Shown piece after piece: positions 1-9,191 of a stretch of DNA of 64,000 nucleotides. Both the position numbers and the translations under genes were made by a program. The notes under the pieces were generated by a model. That model made no database searches. It was not told the origin of the DNA and worked only from the letters and a program-made list of their open reading frames with translations. Source of the stretch: Limnothrix sp. FACHB-406 (GTDB lineage Bacteria > Cyanobacteriota > Cyanobacteriia > CACIAM-69d); NCBI RefSeq assembly GCF_014698235.1, contig NZ_JACJSP010000015.1, positions 1-64,000 on the forward strand, given 5' to 3'. Positions within the stretch are counted from its first letter, which is position 1. Each line of letters opens with the position of its first letter.

Positions 1-38
1 AATGAGCGTAACATTGGTGTACTACTTTTTGATTGTTT

Positions 39-71
39 GGGGTAAGAATTACATCTTCTTACCCCTTTTTT
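39..71 (+). terminator. Rho-independent terminator of a gene left of the window
   Basis: A perfect 10-bp stem (GGGGTAAGAA at 39-48, TTCTTACCCC at 56-65) closes a 7-nt loop and is followed at once by six T residues. It ends a plus-strand transcript that enters from outside the window. It lies only about 35 bp before the truncated kinase gene, so that gene cannot be the intact continuation of its usual upstream part. Confidence 0.75.
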
Positions 72-104
72 ATAACCTGAATCTGTCATTCAACACTTCT
101 GAGT

Positions 105-3100
105 TTGGATATGTTGGCTATTGTTCATGAAAAATCTACAACGGAGACTTTCGCAGATTTGTGGCAAGCTCTTCAGGCAGAATTTGTTATTCCGCTGAAT
201 GCAGCTTATGAAATTCCGCAAGTGTTAGAAGATTGTAAAACAGTCACGATTACCTACAAATTTCTGCACGATCGTGTGCAGCAAGCGGCCTATTCTCTGA
301 TTCCTAATGAGGAAAAGCAACTCATCCATTTAACGGTGGGTCGCTTGTTGCTCAACAGTATTGAACCCGATCGGCTAGATGATTGTCTGTTTGATGTGGT
401 GAATGCGATGAATGTGGGTTCTGCCCTCATTTCGGATCCCCAGGAACAGTTACTCTTGGCGCGGCTAAATGATCGAGCAGGTAGAAAGGCTAAGGCTGCG
501 GCGGCCTACAGTTCGGCCCAAGAATACTTTGCAATGGGCCGTCGATTGCTGCCGGGAAATGCCTGGGAAATGGATTATGAATTAACATTTAACCTCTATA
601 CTACGAGTGTGGAAGTTGAATATTTATTGGCTCAATTTAAAGAGGCATATACTCTTTCAGAAATTGCCTTAGAGCGCTCATGCTCGCTGATTGACCGCGC
701 AAAAATTTATGAGCTAAAAATTCAATTTCTGATCGCTGAAAACCAAATGCACAGTGCGATCGAAACAGCTTTGCCTGTTTTGGAACTACTGGGCTATCCC
801 TTGGTGATTGATTCGCAACTGTTGCAACTAAATCAGCCGCTGCCGGAGTTGGATCAGTTGGCAAATTACCCAGAAATGAGCGATCGGGCTGCTTTGGCTG
901 CCCTCGAAATTCTGATCATCATCACGGGCCCCTCTTACGAAGTGCGACCCGATTTATTGCCCTTCATCGTTTTTCTGATGGTGAATATGTGCCTAGAGCT
1001 GGGCCATTCAGCTCTCGCCGCCTACGCCTATGGCATGTATGGATTGTTGTTGTGTGGTCCCTTAAATCAAATTGAATTGGGCTATCGATCGGGACAAATT
1101 TCTTTGCAAATTTTGGAGCAATATCCCTCGGATGCTCTGAAATGCAAAATCCACATGCTTTTCAATTCCTTTGTGGTTCATTGGAAAGAACCCCATCAAA
1201 ATACGATTCAATTCCTTGAGCGCACAGTGCAAATGGGAATGGAAACGGGTGATGTGGTTTATGCCACCTACTGCGCCATGTGGTCTTGTGGCTACATGAT
1301 GTTGGTGGGAACGCCCTTGACAGAAGTGGCCCGAGAGCAACAACTGTATATCGAATTGCTCCAGAAAATTAAACAGGATCATGGCTTATATCCAGCCATG
1401 ACTTGGCGACAACTCACGGAAGCCTTGGAGTCGCCAGAAACACCCACTTCTCAACTGGAAGGCCGCTATATTAATCGCCAATTGGTTTCAGAAATTCAAG
1501 CTTCTGAAAACCAAATGCTGCTCTTCTTTATCTATTTTGCAGAGACTATTCTGGCCTATGTCATGAATGACTGGGAAGCAGCAAAAACCAAGGCGAATTT
1601 GGCTGACCAGTACCAAGCAGCAGCCACCGCTTCGATGTTGTCTGGTGGCTTCACATTTTATGCCGCATTGGTTTATCTCAAAACCACTCAACCCAGTGAC
1701 TTGGCCGCTCTAAATGAAGAAGAACCAGATCGGCCTTCCACCTTAGAACTTTTGACGGCAAAGTTGGAAAATTGGGCACATCACGCACCAGAAAACTATC
1801 AAAGTAAATATGAATTGGTGCTGGCAGAAACGGCCCGTTGGCAAGGGGAAATCCTGCGAGCCATGGACTATTACGATCGCGCCATCAACACAGCCCAAGC
1901 CCATAGTCGCTGGCCTGAAGTGGCGATCGCGGCCGAGCGTGCCGCTGAGCTATATCACGACTCTGGGCGCGACAAAATTGCTAAGCAATATTGGCTGGAT
2001 GCGGCTCATGCTTACGATCGCTGGGGAGCCAAAGCCAAAGTTGCCGCGCTCCAGGCCAAGTCGCTGCCCTTACAAAATCTGTCGCCACGGCGGCCGCCCA
2101 CCTTGCCGCCCACGGGCACTCAGCATTCCACCCATCCCCACACAACCGCCAGCACGGTGCTGGATATTAACACCGTGATTAAAGCGGCCCAAGCCCTTTC
2201 GGGGGAAATTGTCTTGTCGCAATTGTTAACCCAACTAACGCGACTAACCCTTGAAAATGCGGGGGCCCAAACGGGCTATTTGCTCCTTAAAGATCCCCAA
2301 CAAAACAATCGGCTAACCGTGGTGGCTACCAGTCACGTGGAAGGGCAAACGGCCGTAGATGTTCCCCTAAACTGCCCCTTATCTCCAAGTTTATCTTTGC
2401 CGGTTTCCCTGATTCAATACGTGCAACGAACTCAAGAATCAGTGGTGTTGGGAAATGCTATGGCTGAAGGACTATTTACCAATGATCCTTACATTGCAAA
2501 CCAGCAAATTCAATCGGTGATTTGTATGCCCATTACTCAACAAGGACAGTTAATGGGCGTTCTTTATTTGGAGAATAATTTGGCGATCGATGCATTCACA
2601 CCCGATCGCCTGGAAGTGTTGCAAATTTTGATGGCGCAGGCGGCGATCTCCATTGAAAACGCGCGCCTCTACCGAAACTTGGAAGACTACAGCAACAATC
2701 TGGAAAAGAAAGTGGCCGCCCGCACTCAGGAGCTAACCGAAAGAAACCAGCAGTTGAAGATTACGCTCCAAGAACTGCAACAAACCCAAGCGCAACTAAT
2801 TCAAGCGGAAAAAATGTCGAGCTTGGGGCAAATGGTGGCCGGTATTGCCCATGAGATTAATAATCCTATTAGTTTCATTATGGGTAATATTACTCATGCT
2901 CGGTCTTACTTTTTAGACCTCCTGGATTTGTTGACACTCCATGAGCAGCACTCCTCTGAAATTCATCCAATTGTTCAAGCAAGAATGCAAGAAATGGAGT
3001 TGGATTTCCTGAAAGAAGATCTGAATAATTTGTTTCACTCCATGCAAAATGGGGTCGATCGGGTGCGGCAAATTGTCCTAGGACTGCGAAATTTCTCGCG

Positions 3101-3611
3101 TTTGGATGAATCGGATCAAAAACAAGTAGACCTGCATGAAGGAATTGACAACACGCTGCTGATTTTGCAGCACCGATTACAGGTGCAAAGCCAACAGCCA
3201 GCAATCAGCGTGTTAAAAAACTATGGCGAAATTCCGTTGGTGAATTGCTACGCCAGTATGGTGAATCAGGTCTTTTTGAATATTTTGACCAACGCGATCG
3301 ATGCCTTGCGATCGCCCGCCGGTTTTGCCTTGCAGCCCATGCCCGAAATTTCCATTGAAACTTGCAAAATTAGCGATCGAACTGTGCAAATTTCCATCAC
3401 CGATAACGGCCCAGGCATGGAAGACAGTGTGCGCCAAAAAATCTTTGATCCCTTCTTCACCACAAAGCCAGTGGGCGAAGGCAAAGGATTGGGCCTATCG
3501 GTGAGCTACCAAATCATTACTCAACAACACCACGGACAACTATCTTGTCAGTCTGCCCCTCAACAGGGAGCAACATTAACGATTGAATTACCCATTGATG
3601 GCCCCGCTTAA
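105..3611 (+). CDS. 5'-truncated GAF-domain sensor histidine kinase (C-terminal part of a kinase/AAA/GAF/HK multidomain protein)
   Basis: The 1168-residue product is the C-terminal part of the very large cyanobacterial proteins that join a Ser/Thr kinase domain, an AAA ATPase, a helical-repeat region, a GAF sensor domain and a histidine kinase. Here the kinase domain and nearly all of the ATPase are missing: the frame starts inside the post-ATPase segment (motif [17 protein letters not shown] at about residues 50-66) and has an in-frame stop at 78-80. Helical repeats span about 70-680, GAF about 710-865, a coiled coil follows, then a DHp H-box with the phospho-acceptor His at residue 916 (GIAHEINNP), an N-box near 1060, a G1 box starting at Asp1100 (DNGPGM) and a G2 box GLGLS. 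The start is uncertain: TTG at 105 or ATG at 111, neither with a clear ribosome-binding site. The kinase module looks intact, but whether the gene is expressed is unknown; it may be a remnant. Confidence 0.75.
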   Translation: MDMLAIVHEKSTTETFADLWQALQAEFVIPLNAAYEIPQVLEDCKTVTITYKFLHDRVQQAAYSLIPNEEKQLIHLTVGRLLLNSIEPDRLDDCLFDVVNAMNVGSALISDPQEQLLLARLNDRAGRKAKAAAAYSSAQEYFAMGRRLLPGNAWEMDYELTFNLYTTSVEVEYLLAQFKEAYTLSEIALERSCSLIDRAKIYELKIQFLIAENQMHSAIETALPVLELLGYPLVIDSQLLQLNQPLPELDQLANYPEMSDRAALAALEILIIITGPSYEVRPDLLPFIVFLMVNMCLELGHSALAAYAYGMYGLLLCGPLNQIELGYRSGQISLQILEQYPSDALKCKIHMLFNSFVVHWKEPHQNTIQFLERTVQMGMETGDVVYATYCAMWSCGYMMLVGTPLTEVAREQQLYIELLQKIKQDHGLYPAMTWRQLTEALESPETPTSQLEGRYINRQLVSEIQASENQMLLFFIYFAETILAYVMNDWEAAKTKANLADQYQAAATASMLSGGFTFYAALVYLKTTQPSDLAALNEEEPDRPSTLELLTAKLENWAHHAPENYQSKYELVLAETARWQGEILRAMDYYDRAINTAQAHSRWPEVAIAAERAAELYHDSGRDKIAKQYWLDAAHAYDRWGAKAKVAALQAKSLPLQNLSPRRPPTLPPTGTQHSTHPHTTASTVLDINTVIKAAQALSGEIVLSQLLTQLTRLTLENAGAQTGYLLLKDPQQNNRLTVVATSHVEGQTAVDVPLNCPLSPSLSLPVSLIQYVQRTQESVVLGNAMAEGLFTNDPYIANQQIQSVICMPITQQGQLMGVLYLENNLAIDAFTPDRLEVLQILMAQAAISIENARLYRNLEDYSNNLEKKVAARTQELTERNQQLKITLQELQQTQAQLIQAEKMSSLGQMVAGIAHEINNPISFIMGNITHARSYFLDLLDLLTLHEQHSSEIHPIVQARMQEMELDFLKEDLNNLFHSMQNGVDRVRQIVLGLRNFSRLDESDQKQVDLHEGIDNTLLILQHRLQVQSQQPAISVLKNYGEIPLVNCYASMVNQVFLNILTNAIDALRSPAGFALQPMPEISIETCKISDRTVQISITDNGPGMEDSVRQKIFDPFFTTKPVGEGKGLGLSVSYQIITQQHHGQLSCQSAPQQGATLTIELPIDGPA

Positions 3612-3715
3612 GTGCTTGGAGATCTTGTCAAATCCAATGAGCCTTTGCCAAAATTTCTTCAATTGAATGAGTTGGCTATGCGTCCATCTCATGAGTTCAT
3701 TGATTAACCATTACC

Positions 3716-4336
3716 ATGACCAGTCAATTACGAATCGGGGTGGCCGGGCCAGTGGGTTCTGGAAAAACAGCCCTGGTGGATGCTTTGTGTAAAAAATTGC
3801 GCGATCAATATAGTCTGGCGGTGGTGACCAATGATATCTATACCCAGGAAGATGCTCAATTTTTAGTTCGGAGTGCTGCTCTTTCCCCCGATCGAATCGT
3901 GGGTGTGGAAACCGGCGGTTGCCCCCACACGGCCATCCGAGAAGATGCTTCCATCAACCTGGTGGCGATCGAGCAATTAGAGGCTAAATTTGCGCAGGGC
4001 GATCGCCCTATTCAAATCACCTTTGTTGAAAGTGGGGGAGATAACTTGGCCGCCACTTTCAGCCCGGAGTTAGTTGATTTAACGATTTACGTGATTGATG
4101 TGGCAGCCGGTGACAAAATTCCTCGCAAAGGGGGGCCAGGGATCACTAAATCTGATCTCTTGGTGATTAATAAAATCGATTTGGCTCCCCATGTGGGTGC
4201 TGATTTAGCGGTCATGGAACGGGATGCCCAGAAAATGCGAGGCGATCGCCCTTTTCTGTTCAGCAATCTAAAAACGGGCCATGGTTTGCCAGAGATTATT
4301 GGCTTTATTGAACAGCAATTGCCCCCAGTTTCCTAG
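3716..4336 (+). CDS. ureG: urease accessory GTPase UreG
   Basis: UreG is the SIMIBI-class GTPase that, with UreD, UreF and UreE, delivers nickel to apo-urease in the cytoplasm. The 206-residue length is typical. Visible motifs are the P-loop [11 protein letters not shown] (about residues 11-21), the metal-binding Cys-Pro-His within [13 protein letters not shown], the ESGGDNL segment and the guanine-specificity motif NKIDL. No other ure gene is in the window, so the gene stands apart from its usual partners, as often happens in cyanobacteria where urease genes are scattered. It is flanked by two histidine kinase genes with no evident functional link. Confidence 0.95.
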   Translation: MTSQLRIGVAGPVGSGKTALVDALCKKLRDQYSLAVVTNDIYTQEDAQFLVRSAALSPDRIVGVETGGCPHTAIREDASINLVAIEQLEAKFAQGDRPIQITFVESGGDNLAATFSPELVDLTIYVIDVAAGDKIPRKGGPGITKSDLLVINKIDLAPHVGADLAVMERDAQKMRGDRPFLFSNLKTGHGLPEIIGFIEQQLPPVS

Positions 4337-4425
4337 GGAATGTTTGAACAACCAAAGCCCATCAAGAGCCTATCAATTGCCTGATTTTACTTCACGATGA
4401 ATCAGCGGGTTAATCCGTGGGTTCC

Positions 4426-6420
4426 TTATGAATCAATGGGCAAACGAATCAAAAACTCAGTTCCCTGATTGAGTTGGGATTGCACATCGATCGACCCGCC
4501 ATGTTTGGTCACCACAATTTCTTGGGCGATCGATAGGCCAATGCCCGTGCCTTGGTTCACTCCCTTGGTCGTAAAGAGGTGATCAAAAACCCGAGCGATC
4601 GTTGCCTCATCCATTCCCTTAGCATTGTCAACAATGCCAATCACAATCTGATTCGTTTCTAACTTTGTGGTTACGGTAATTTGATAGGAGCGGGCTGGTA
4701 AATTTTCAAGGCTCTGCTCCATGGCGAACTCGTCGATCGCATCAATGGCATTAGCCAAAATATTCATAAATACCTGATTTAGTTGCCCTGGAAAGCAGTA
4801 GATTTCAGGCAATTTCTCATAATTACGAATCACCCGGATTTCAGAGCGATGATTCGTAGCCTTCAGTCGATATTTTAAGATCAGAATCGTGCTGTCCAGA
4901 TTCTCTGTCAGTTGGGCACTGACTTTTTGATCGGTGTCCGATCGCGTGAATGCTCGCAAACTTTTACTAATTCCAGTCACCCGATCGGTGGCATTGTGCA
5001 TGGATTCAAACAATTTAGGAAAATCTTCCTCTAAAAACTCTAAATCAATATCCTCAGCATGTTCCACAATATCCCTTCTAGGTTCAGGATATTGCTTCTG
5101 GTAAAGCCGAATATGTTCCAACAAATAGTTGGCATATTCTTTCGCATTTTCAATGCTGCCATTTAAAAAGCTGATCGGGTTGTTAATTTCATGGGCAACC
5201 CCAGCAATTAAATTTCCCAACGCAGACATTTTTTCACTTTGAACCATTTGCGCCTGAGTGAACTTCAACTCCTCAAGAGTTCGCTCTAGGGTTCGATTTT
5301 GCTGAATTAACGTTCTGGCCTGATGCTCCAAAACATGATTGGCAACCTTTAAATCTGCGAATGCTCGATCTAGCTTCACCTTAGCAGTGTTTTGCTCAGC
5401 CAAAGTTGCCGTCAAAATTAATGATGTAAAAACCACCACCACGATAAACGACTGTAAACCCATCAACGACTGATTCAGGTGAGGGCTGGCAAAACTGCCC
5501 AACCCGCGCACTGTGCCCAAAATAGCCATCAAAGAAATCAAGAAAGCTGTGAAATTAGCCCCCAAATCTCCAAAACGGAAAACAGCCCAAATTAATAAGG
5601 GAATCAAAACATAGGCGATGGATTGTCCATTCCAAAAAGCAGAAAAACTGATCAAGAAAACACTTAAACATAAAAATAAGAATTCAATTTCTTTGCTTGG
5701 AATCACCTTGATTCCTAATCGTGATAAAACACCTTGAAAAGAATGTGGATTCACAATTTTGCGATTTAAGACATGAAAAATAAGCTGTGATAGGTTGCGA
5801 CAACTCAGTTGATTCAGTTTTAGGTAGCGATATCCGCTCAAAATGAGTGGTGTCAAAATAAAAATACCGGCAACGTTAGAAATCCACCAGGTTAACCAAG
5901 TGCTAGGAGCATGTTCAAAAAAATCGATTTTCCCAGCAGCAGCTAACATGCCTACGCCCATTGTTGCGTTGACAACGGGGCCCAGCAATCCTGCGTAAAC
6001 CAAAAATCGAATGGTGTCAGAAACTTGGCTAAATGGATATCGACTGCGGGTTGACTGTTTAAATAAATAGGTTCCTAATTGAGTGCCCGCAGTAGTTCCG
6101 GCGGCAATGCCCAGTACGGCTACGGTAGATAACAGCAGGGTGATCAGATTGCGATCGCCCCAAAAGGCTTGAATATTAGCCCCTAAGGATCCTAAAAAAA
6201 CGCCGGGAAGCACGCCTCTGCCACAGAGCAGGACAATACCAACGGCAAATCCATCCGGTGGCCAAACTGGGGTGACTGAGTTTGGCGTGGAAGCGACGGC
6301 CCGGGACAGCTCTGCCAGGGCATCGTAAACCAAGGCGGTTGCCAAGATTGACCCGAAGTGAAACTTTTGCAGCCACGCTAGGGATTTGCGAGCTGTGATG
6401 ACGTTGATGATCTGTTCCAT
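4426..6420 (-). CDS. MASE1-domain sensor histidine kinase
   Basis: This is a membrane sensor kinase of about 664 residues counted from the ATG at 6420; an upstream in-frame ATG at 6492 would add 24 residues that look unlike the family. The N-terminal half is a multi-pass MASE1 sensor (roughly eight hydrophobic helices, with the family-typical TPVWPPDGFAVG near the start). A coiled coil leads into the kinase core: H-box [12 protein letters not shown] with the His at about residue 410, N-box NILANAIDA, G1 box DNAKGM (usually DNGPGM) and G2 box GTGIGLS. The DHp/ATPase core closely resembles that of the truncated kinase at 105-3611, including the spacer between H- and N-boxes, so the two are paralogous. 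No response regulator is adjacent. The stimulus is unknown. Confidence 0.88.
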   Translation of the reverse strand: MEQIINVITARKSLAWLQKFHFGSILATALVYDALAELSRAVASTPNSVTPVWPPDGFAVGIVLLCGRGVLPGVFLGSLGANIQAFWGDRNLITLLLSTVAVLGIAAGTTAGTQLGTYLFKQSTRSRYPFSQVSDTIRFLVYAGLLGPVVNATMGVGMLAAAGKIDFFEHAPSTWLTWWISNVAGIFILTPLILSGYRYLKLNQLSCRNLSQLIFHVLNRKIVNPHSFQGVLSRLGIKVIPSKEIEFLFLCLSVFLISFSAFWNGQSIAYVLIPLLIWAVFRFGDLGANFTAFLISLMAILGTVRGLGSFASPHLNQSLMGLQSFIVVVVFTSLILTATLAEQNTAKVKLDRAFADLKVANHVLEHQARTLIQQNRTLERTLEELKFTQAQMVQSEKMSALGNLIAGVAHEINNPISFLNGSIENAKEYANYLLEHIRLYQKQYPEPRRDIVEHAEDIDLEFLEEDFPKLFESMHNATDRVTGISKSLRAFTRSDTDQKVSAQLTENLDSTILILKYRLKATNHRSEIRVIRNYEKLPEIYCFPGQLNQVFMNILANAIDAIDEFAMEQSLENLPARSYQITVTTKLETNQIVIGIVDNAKGMDEATIARVFDHLFTTKGVNQGTGIGLSIAQEIVVTKHGGSIDVQSQLNQGTEFLIRLPIDS

Positions 6421-7090
6421 AGATTTCCAGTGGACGATCGAGCTATTGAGTATTACGTCGATCAATGAAAAAGTCGTGAAAATATTCAGCAAATTTGTGG
6501 AAATCCAGACAAATTAGGGCTTGCTCCCATTAATTACCCTAAATACAAGCCTTTTGGTAGTCTAAACTTCAGACAAATCCCAATCAGTAAATTTTTAGAG
6601 GTGGTTGAATAATTGTTAGAGCTTTTAAAATATTTGTATGAGGTTCAAGTCTCTATTAATCAATTATCTTTTGTTGGTTAATAAGATTCTTGAATTTTAA
6701 TTTCGCGTTGTTATTTATACAAATAAATCAATTTCAGCTCCTTTTGATTATTTTGGATTGTTGCTTCATGAATCCTTTGAATTGCAATTTGATGCTATGA
6801 AATAGATGGCAGGTGAGAAGAATTTGATCGATTTGGTGACTTAAATGGCATTCAACGAATAAGATATCGAGCGTGATTTTTTAAATTTAAAAAATTATTA
6901 ATTGTACGATTCGTTTAAACTTCTACACAAAAATCAACGTAAACCTATGTGACCTCAACGGAATTTCAACATTTCAGCGCCCGATCGATCAAGTCAGCTT
7001 TTGGAATTGATCGAGCCAGTCCGCCCCCTGGGCGCGTTGCTCAGACTCCATTCACGGCGCTGGGTCTGGTTAGTGTTTGCCTCGCTGTGG
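6421..7090. other. AT-rich gene-free gap with a 20-bp palindrome
   Basis: About 670 bases lie between the kinase start and the 3' end of the hydroxylase gene. The stretch 6600-6940 is clearly richer in A and T than its surroundings and has no convincing reading frame. It holds a perfect 20-bp palindrome at 6876-6895 (ATTTTTTAAATTTAAAAAAT). The kinase promoter is presumably within the right-hand part, but no good -10/-35 pair could be assigned. No RNA gene was recognised. Confidence 0.6.
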
Positions 7091-7762
7091 CTAGAGTTCT
7101 CCCCATTTCCGAAGCAGGTTGGCATGGGTTTTGGCAATGAGGTCAAACTCGGGCGTTTTGCCGGTTTTGGCAAATAGCGATTGGCGGGCGGTGTCCAGGT
7201 CAAAGAGCAGCTCTCGCTCGGCGGGATCTTTAACAAGACTTTGGATCCAAGTGACGGCCACCAGTCGCACGCCTTGGGCGATCGCCTCCACGCGGTGCAG
7301 GGTGGAGGAGGGATAGAGCACCATGGCCCCGGCTGCGAGCTTGAAGGTTTCTTCGCCATTGGTGGTTTCAATCACCAATTCGCCACCGTCGTAGGTTTCG
7401 GGCGATCGCAAAAACAGGGTGAGAGACAAGTCCGATCGAATCTTGGGATCGCTGCCCATGAAAGCGTTGTCCACGTGGCTGCCGTAGGCCATGCCCGTTT
7501 CGTAGCGACTGAACAAAATCGGCCCGATCGCCTTGGGTAGCGCGGCCATTTGAAACAACGGATTGCGCCATAGGGCCTGTTGCACCAACGTTCGCAAGGG
7601 GCCAAAGGCGGGGTCTGTGCTGGCCAGTTGGGTGTTTTGCTTCACGAGCTTGGCGTGCCAGCCAGCGGTGGACTGGCCGTCAATAAATGTTGCGCCTGCC
7701 AGTTGCGCCTCAATGGTGGCCAGTTCCGCCGCGCTCAGCACATTAGCAATAGAAATAATCAT
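7091..7762 (-). CDS. PKHD-type Fe(II)/2-oxoglutarate hydroxylase (PiuC/YbiX family)
   Basis: The 223-residue protein matches the PiuC/YbiX family of 2-oxoglutarate- and Fe(II)-dependent dioxygenases, usually found next to iron-uptake genes. The iron ligands are visible as H96 and D98 in SHVDNAF and H156 in STLHRVE, with R166 as the likely 2-oxoglutarate-binding residue; the family motifs YDGGELVI and WIQSLVKD are present. It lies divergent from the EfeO/EfeB pair across a gap of about 310 bp, which suggests shared iron control. The substrate is not known for the family. A sequence resembling half of a Fur box overlaps the start codon. Confidence 0.9.
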   Translation of the reverse strand: MIISIANVLSAAELATIEAQLAGATFIDGQSTAGWHAKLVKQNTQLASTDPAFGPLRTLVQQALWRNPLFQMAALPKAIGPILFSRYETGMAYGSHVDNAFMGSDPKIRSDLSLTLFLRSPETYDGGELVIETTNGEETFKLAAGAMVLYPSSTLHRVEAIAQGVRLVAVTWIQSLVKDPAERELLFDLDTARQSLFAKTGKTPEFDLIAKTHANLLRKWGEL

Positions 7763-8072
7763 TAGTCTTTTTAATTGCAGATCTTTTTCTTAGAAAAATT
7801 ACTACAGTTTGGCAGTAAGCGGCTGAAGTCCCTGGAGCAGGGTGAACTCCAAAAATGCTCAGCTTCAAGAAATACAAGCATTTTCCCGATCGCGGCTGCT
7901 CTAGTCTGGTTCCAGAAAGCGGGACAAGCACCTGTTATACTCTTGCAAGTAATTCGCAATTTTTGATCTCCGCTCCAATTTCTGGAGGGGCCAATCGGCG
8001 CGCCCAAGCACCCTCTGCCCAGCAATCGTTGCCCCTGGCGATCGGATCTTTAGCCATCAGACTTCAGCAGCC
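7763..8072. other. divergent intergenic region between hydroxylase and efeO-like genes
   Basis: This gap of 310 bp must hold the promoters of both divergent iron-related genes. It contains an 8-bp inverted repeat AAAATGCT/AGCATTTT at 7852-7859 and 7877-7884 and a good -10 hexamer (see 7936-7941). No reading frame in it looks real. Confidence 0.55.
7936..7941 (+). promoter_or_regulatory. candidate -10 element of the efeO-like gene
   Basis: TATACT fits a sigma70-type -10 box and would start transcription near 7948, giving a leader of about 125 nt. No convincing -35 box lies at the expected distance, so the call is tentative. Confidence 0.3.
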
Positions 8073-9113
8073 ATGAAAAATAAGACAAAACTTTGGGTTG
8101 GCATTGGTGCATATCTGTTAACGGCCCTGAGTCCCACGGGCTGTGCGGTTGCCCCTCAGCAAAATGCAGCGGTCTCAACCCAAGAAGCGGCCTCGCCTGG
8201 GGCTGAATCTCCCGTGGCTTCCGCAACGGCCTCGCCTGGGGCGGTGGCTTCGGAACTGGATCCCTGTCGGCGGGGCGCTGGCGGTGAAGGGGGCGAAGGC
8301 GGTGAAGGCGGTGAAGGTGGCGAAGGGGCCGAAGACAGCAGTGCTGCGGTCACACCGAACCCGGCCATTAAGCCAGAGGAACTTCAGAAAGCGGTGGCCG
8401 ATTACAAGACCTATGTGGTGCAAGAGGTCGATCGCCTGGTGACCGATACAAAGGTGTTTACCGATCGGGTAATTGCCGGAGATGTGGCGGGGGCGAAAGC
8501 GGTGTATGGCTCATCGCGGTTGGGTTGGGAACGCATTGAGCCGATCGCCTCGTCCTTTGCGGCTCTAGATGGGGCGATCGATGCGCGGGTGGATGACTTT
8601 AAAGGGGAAGACGACCCGGCATTCACAGGTTTCCACCGCATTGAAATGGGGTTGTTTAAGTACAACACCACCAAAGGCTATGAACCCTTTGCCCGCAAGC
8701 TAATGACGGATCTTCAGGGGCTAAAAACCTGCGTGGCTTCCCTGGAAATTGAGCCGAGGGATATGGTTCGCGGGGCTTCGGAACTGATTGAAGAAGTCTC
8801 CCTGGGCAAAATTACCGGCGAGGAAGATCGCTACAGCCGTCTGGATTTTTGGTCATTCCGCGCCAACTTGGAAGGCTCCCAAAAGGTTGTGGATTTGGTG
8901 CGGCCCATGGTGCAGCGAATTCAGCCCACAGTGCTGCAACGGGTCGATCGGGATTTTGCGGCCGTGAATCAGGTTTTGGAGAAATATAAGCTGCCCAATG
9001 GCGACTTCATGACCTACGACAAGCTTTCGGCCGCCGACAAAAAGCGCTTACAGGCAGATTTGGCCAAGCTTGCGGAAAACATTTCCAAACTACGGGGCGT
9101 AATCGGTGTTTAG
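8073..9113 (+). CDS. efeO: imelysin/M75-family iron-uptake lipoprotein (EfeM/EfeO type)
   Basis: The 346-residue protein has a signal peptide ending in SPTGC, so Cys24 is the probable lipidated residue, although Pro at -3 makes a weak lipobox. Residues about 110-346 form the M75/imelysin fold of EfeM/EfeO proteins, with the HxxE motif as H188-R-I-E191 (GFHRIE). The N-terminal cupredoxin domain of classical EfeO is missing, so it is closer to the EfeM form. Between signal and domain lies a Gly-Glu-Gly repeat (about residues 69-87) encoded by GGCGAAGGCGGTGAA-like DNA. EfeO/EfeM proteins work in the periplasm with EfeB and the permease EfeU to take up ferrous iron. efeB follows 78 bp downstream on the same strand; no efeU is in the window. 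Confidence 0.85.
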   Translation: MKNKTKLWVGIGAYLLTALSPTGCAVAPQQNAAVSTQEAASPGAESPVASATASPGAVASELDPCRRGAGGEGGEGGEGGEGGEGAEDSSAAVTPNPAIKPEELQKAVADYKTYVVQEVDRLVTDTKVFTDRVIAGDVAGAKAVYGSSRLGWERIEPIASSFAALDGAIDARVDDFKGEDDPAFTGFHRIEMGLFKYNTTKGYEPFARKLMTDLQGLKTCVASLEIEPRDMVRGASELIEEVSLGKITGEEDRYSRLDFWSFRANLEGSQKVVDLVRPMVQRIQPTVLQRVDRDFAAVNQVLEKYKLPNGDFMTYDKLSAADKKRLQADLAKLAENISKLRGVIGV

Positions 9114-9191
9114 GGCTAAATAACCGTTATTTCTGCCTGCTATACCAACGGAGCAAACATCGTTTTTGAGGAAATTTCTGAGGGAAGATTC

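Noticed and set aside
8156-8442. overlapping small genes within the efeO-like gene
   Set aside because: Frames created by the Gly-Glu repeat DNA; Pro/Ser- or Arg/Lys-rich shadows.
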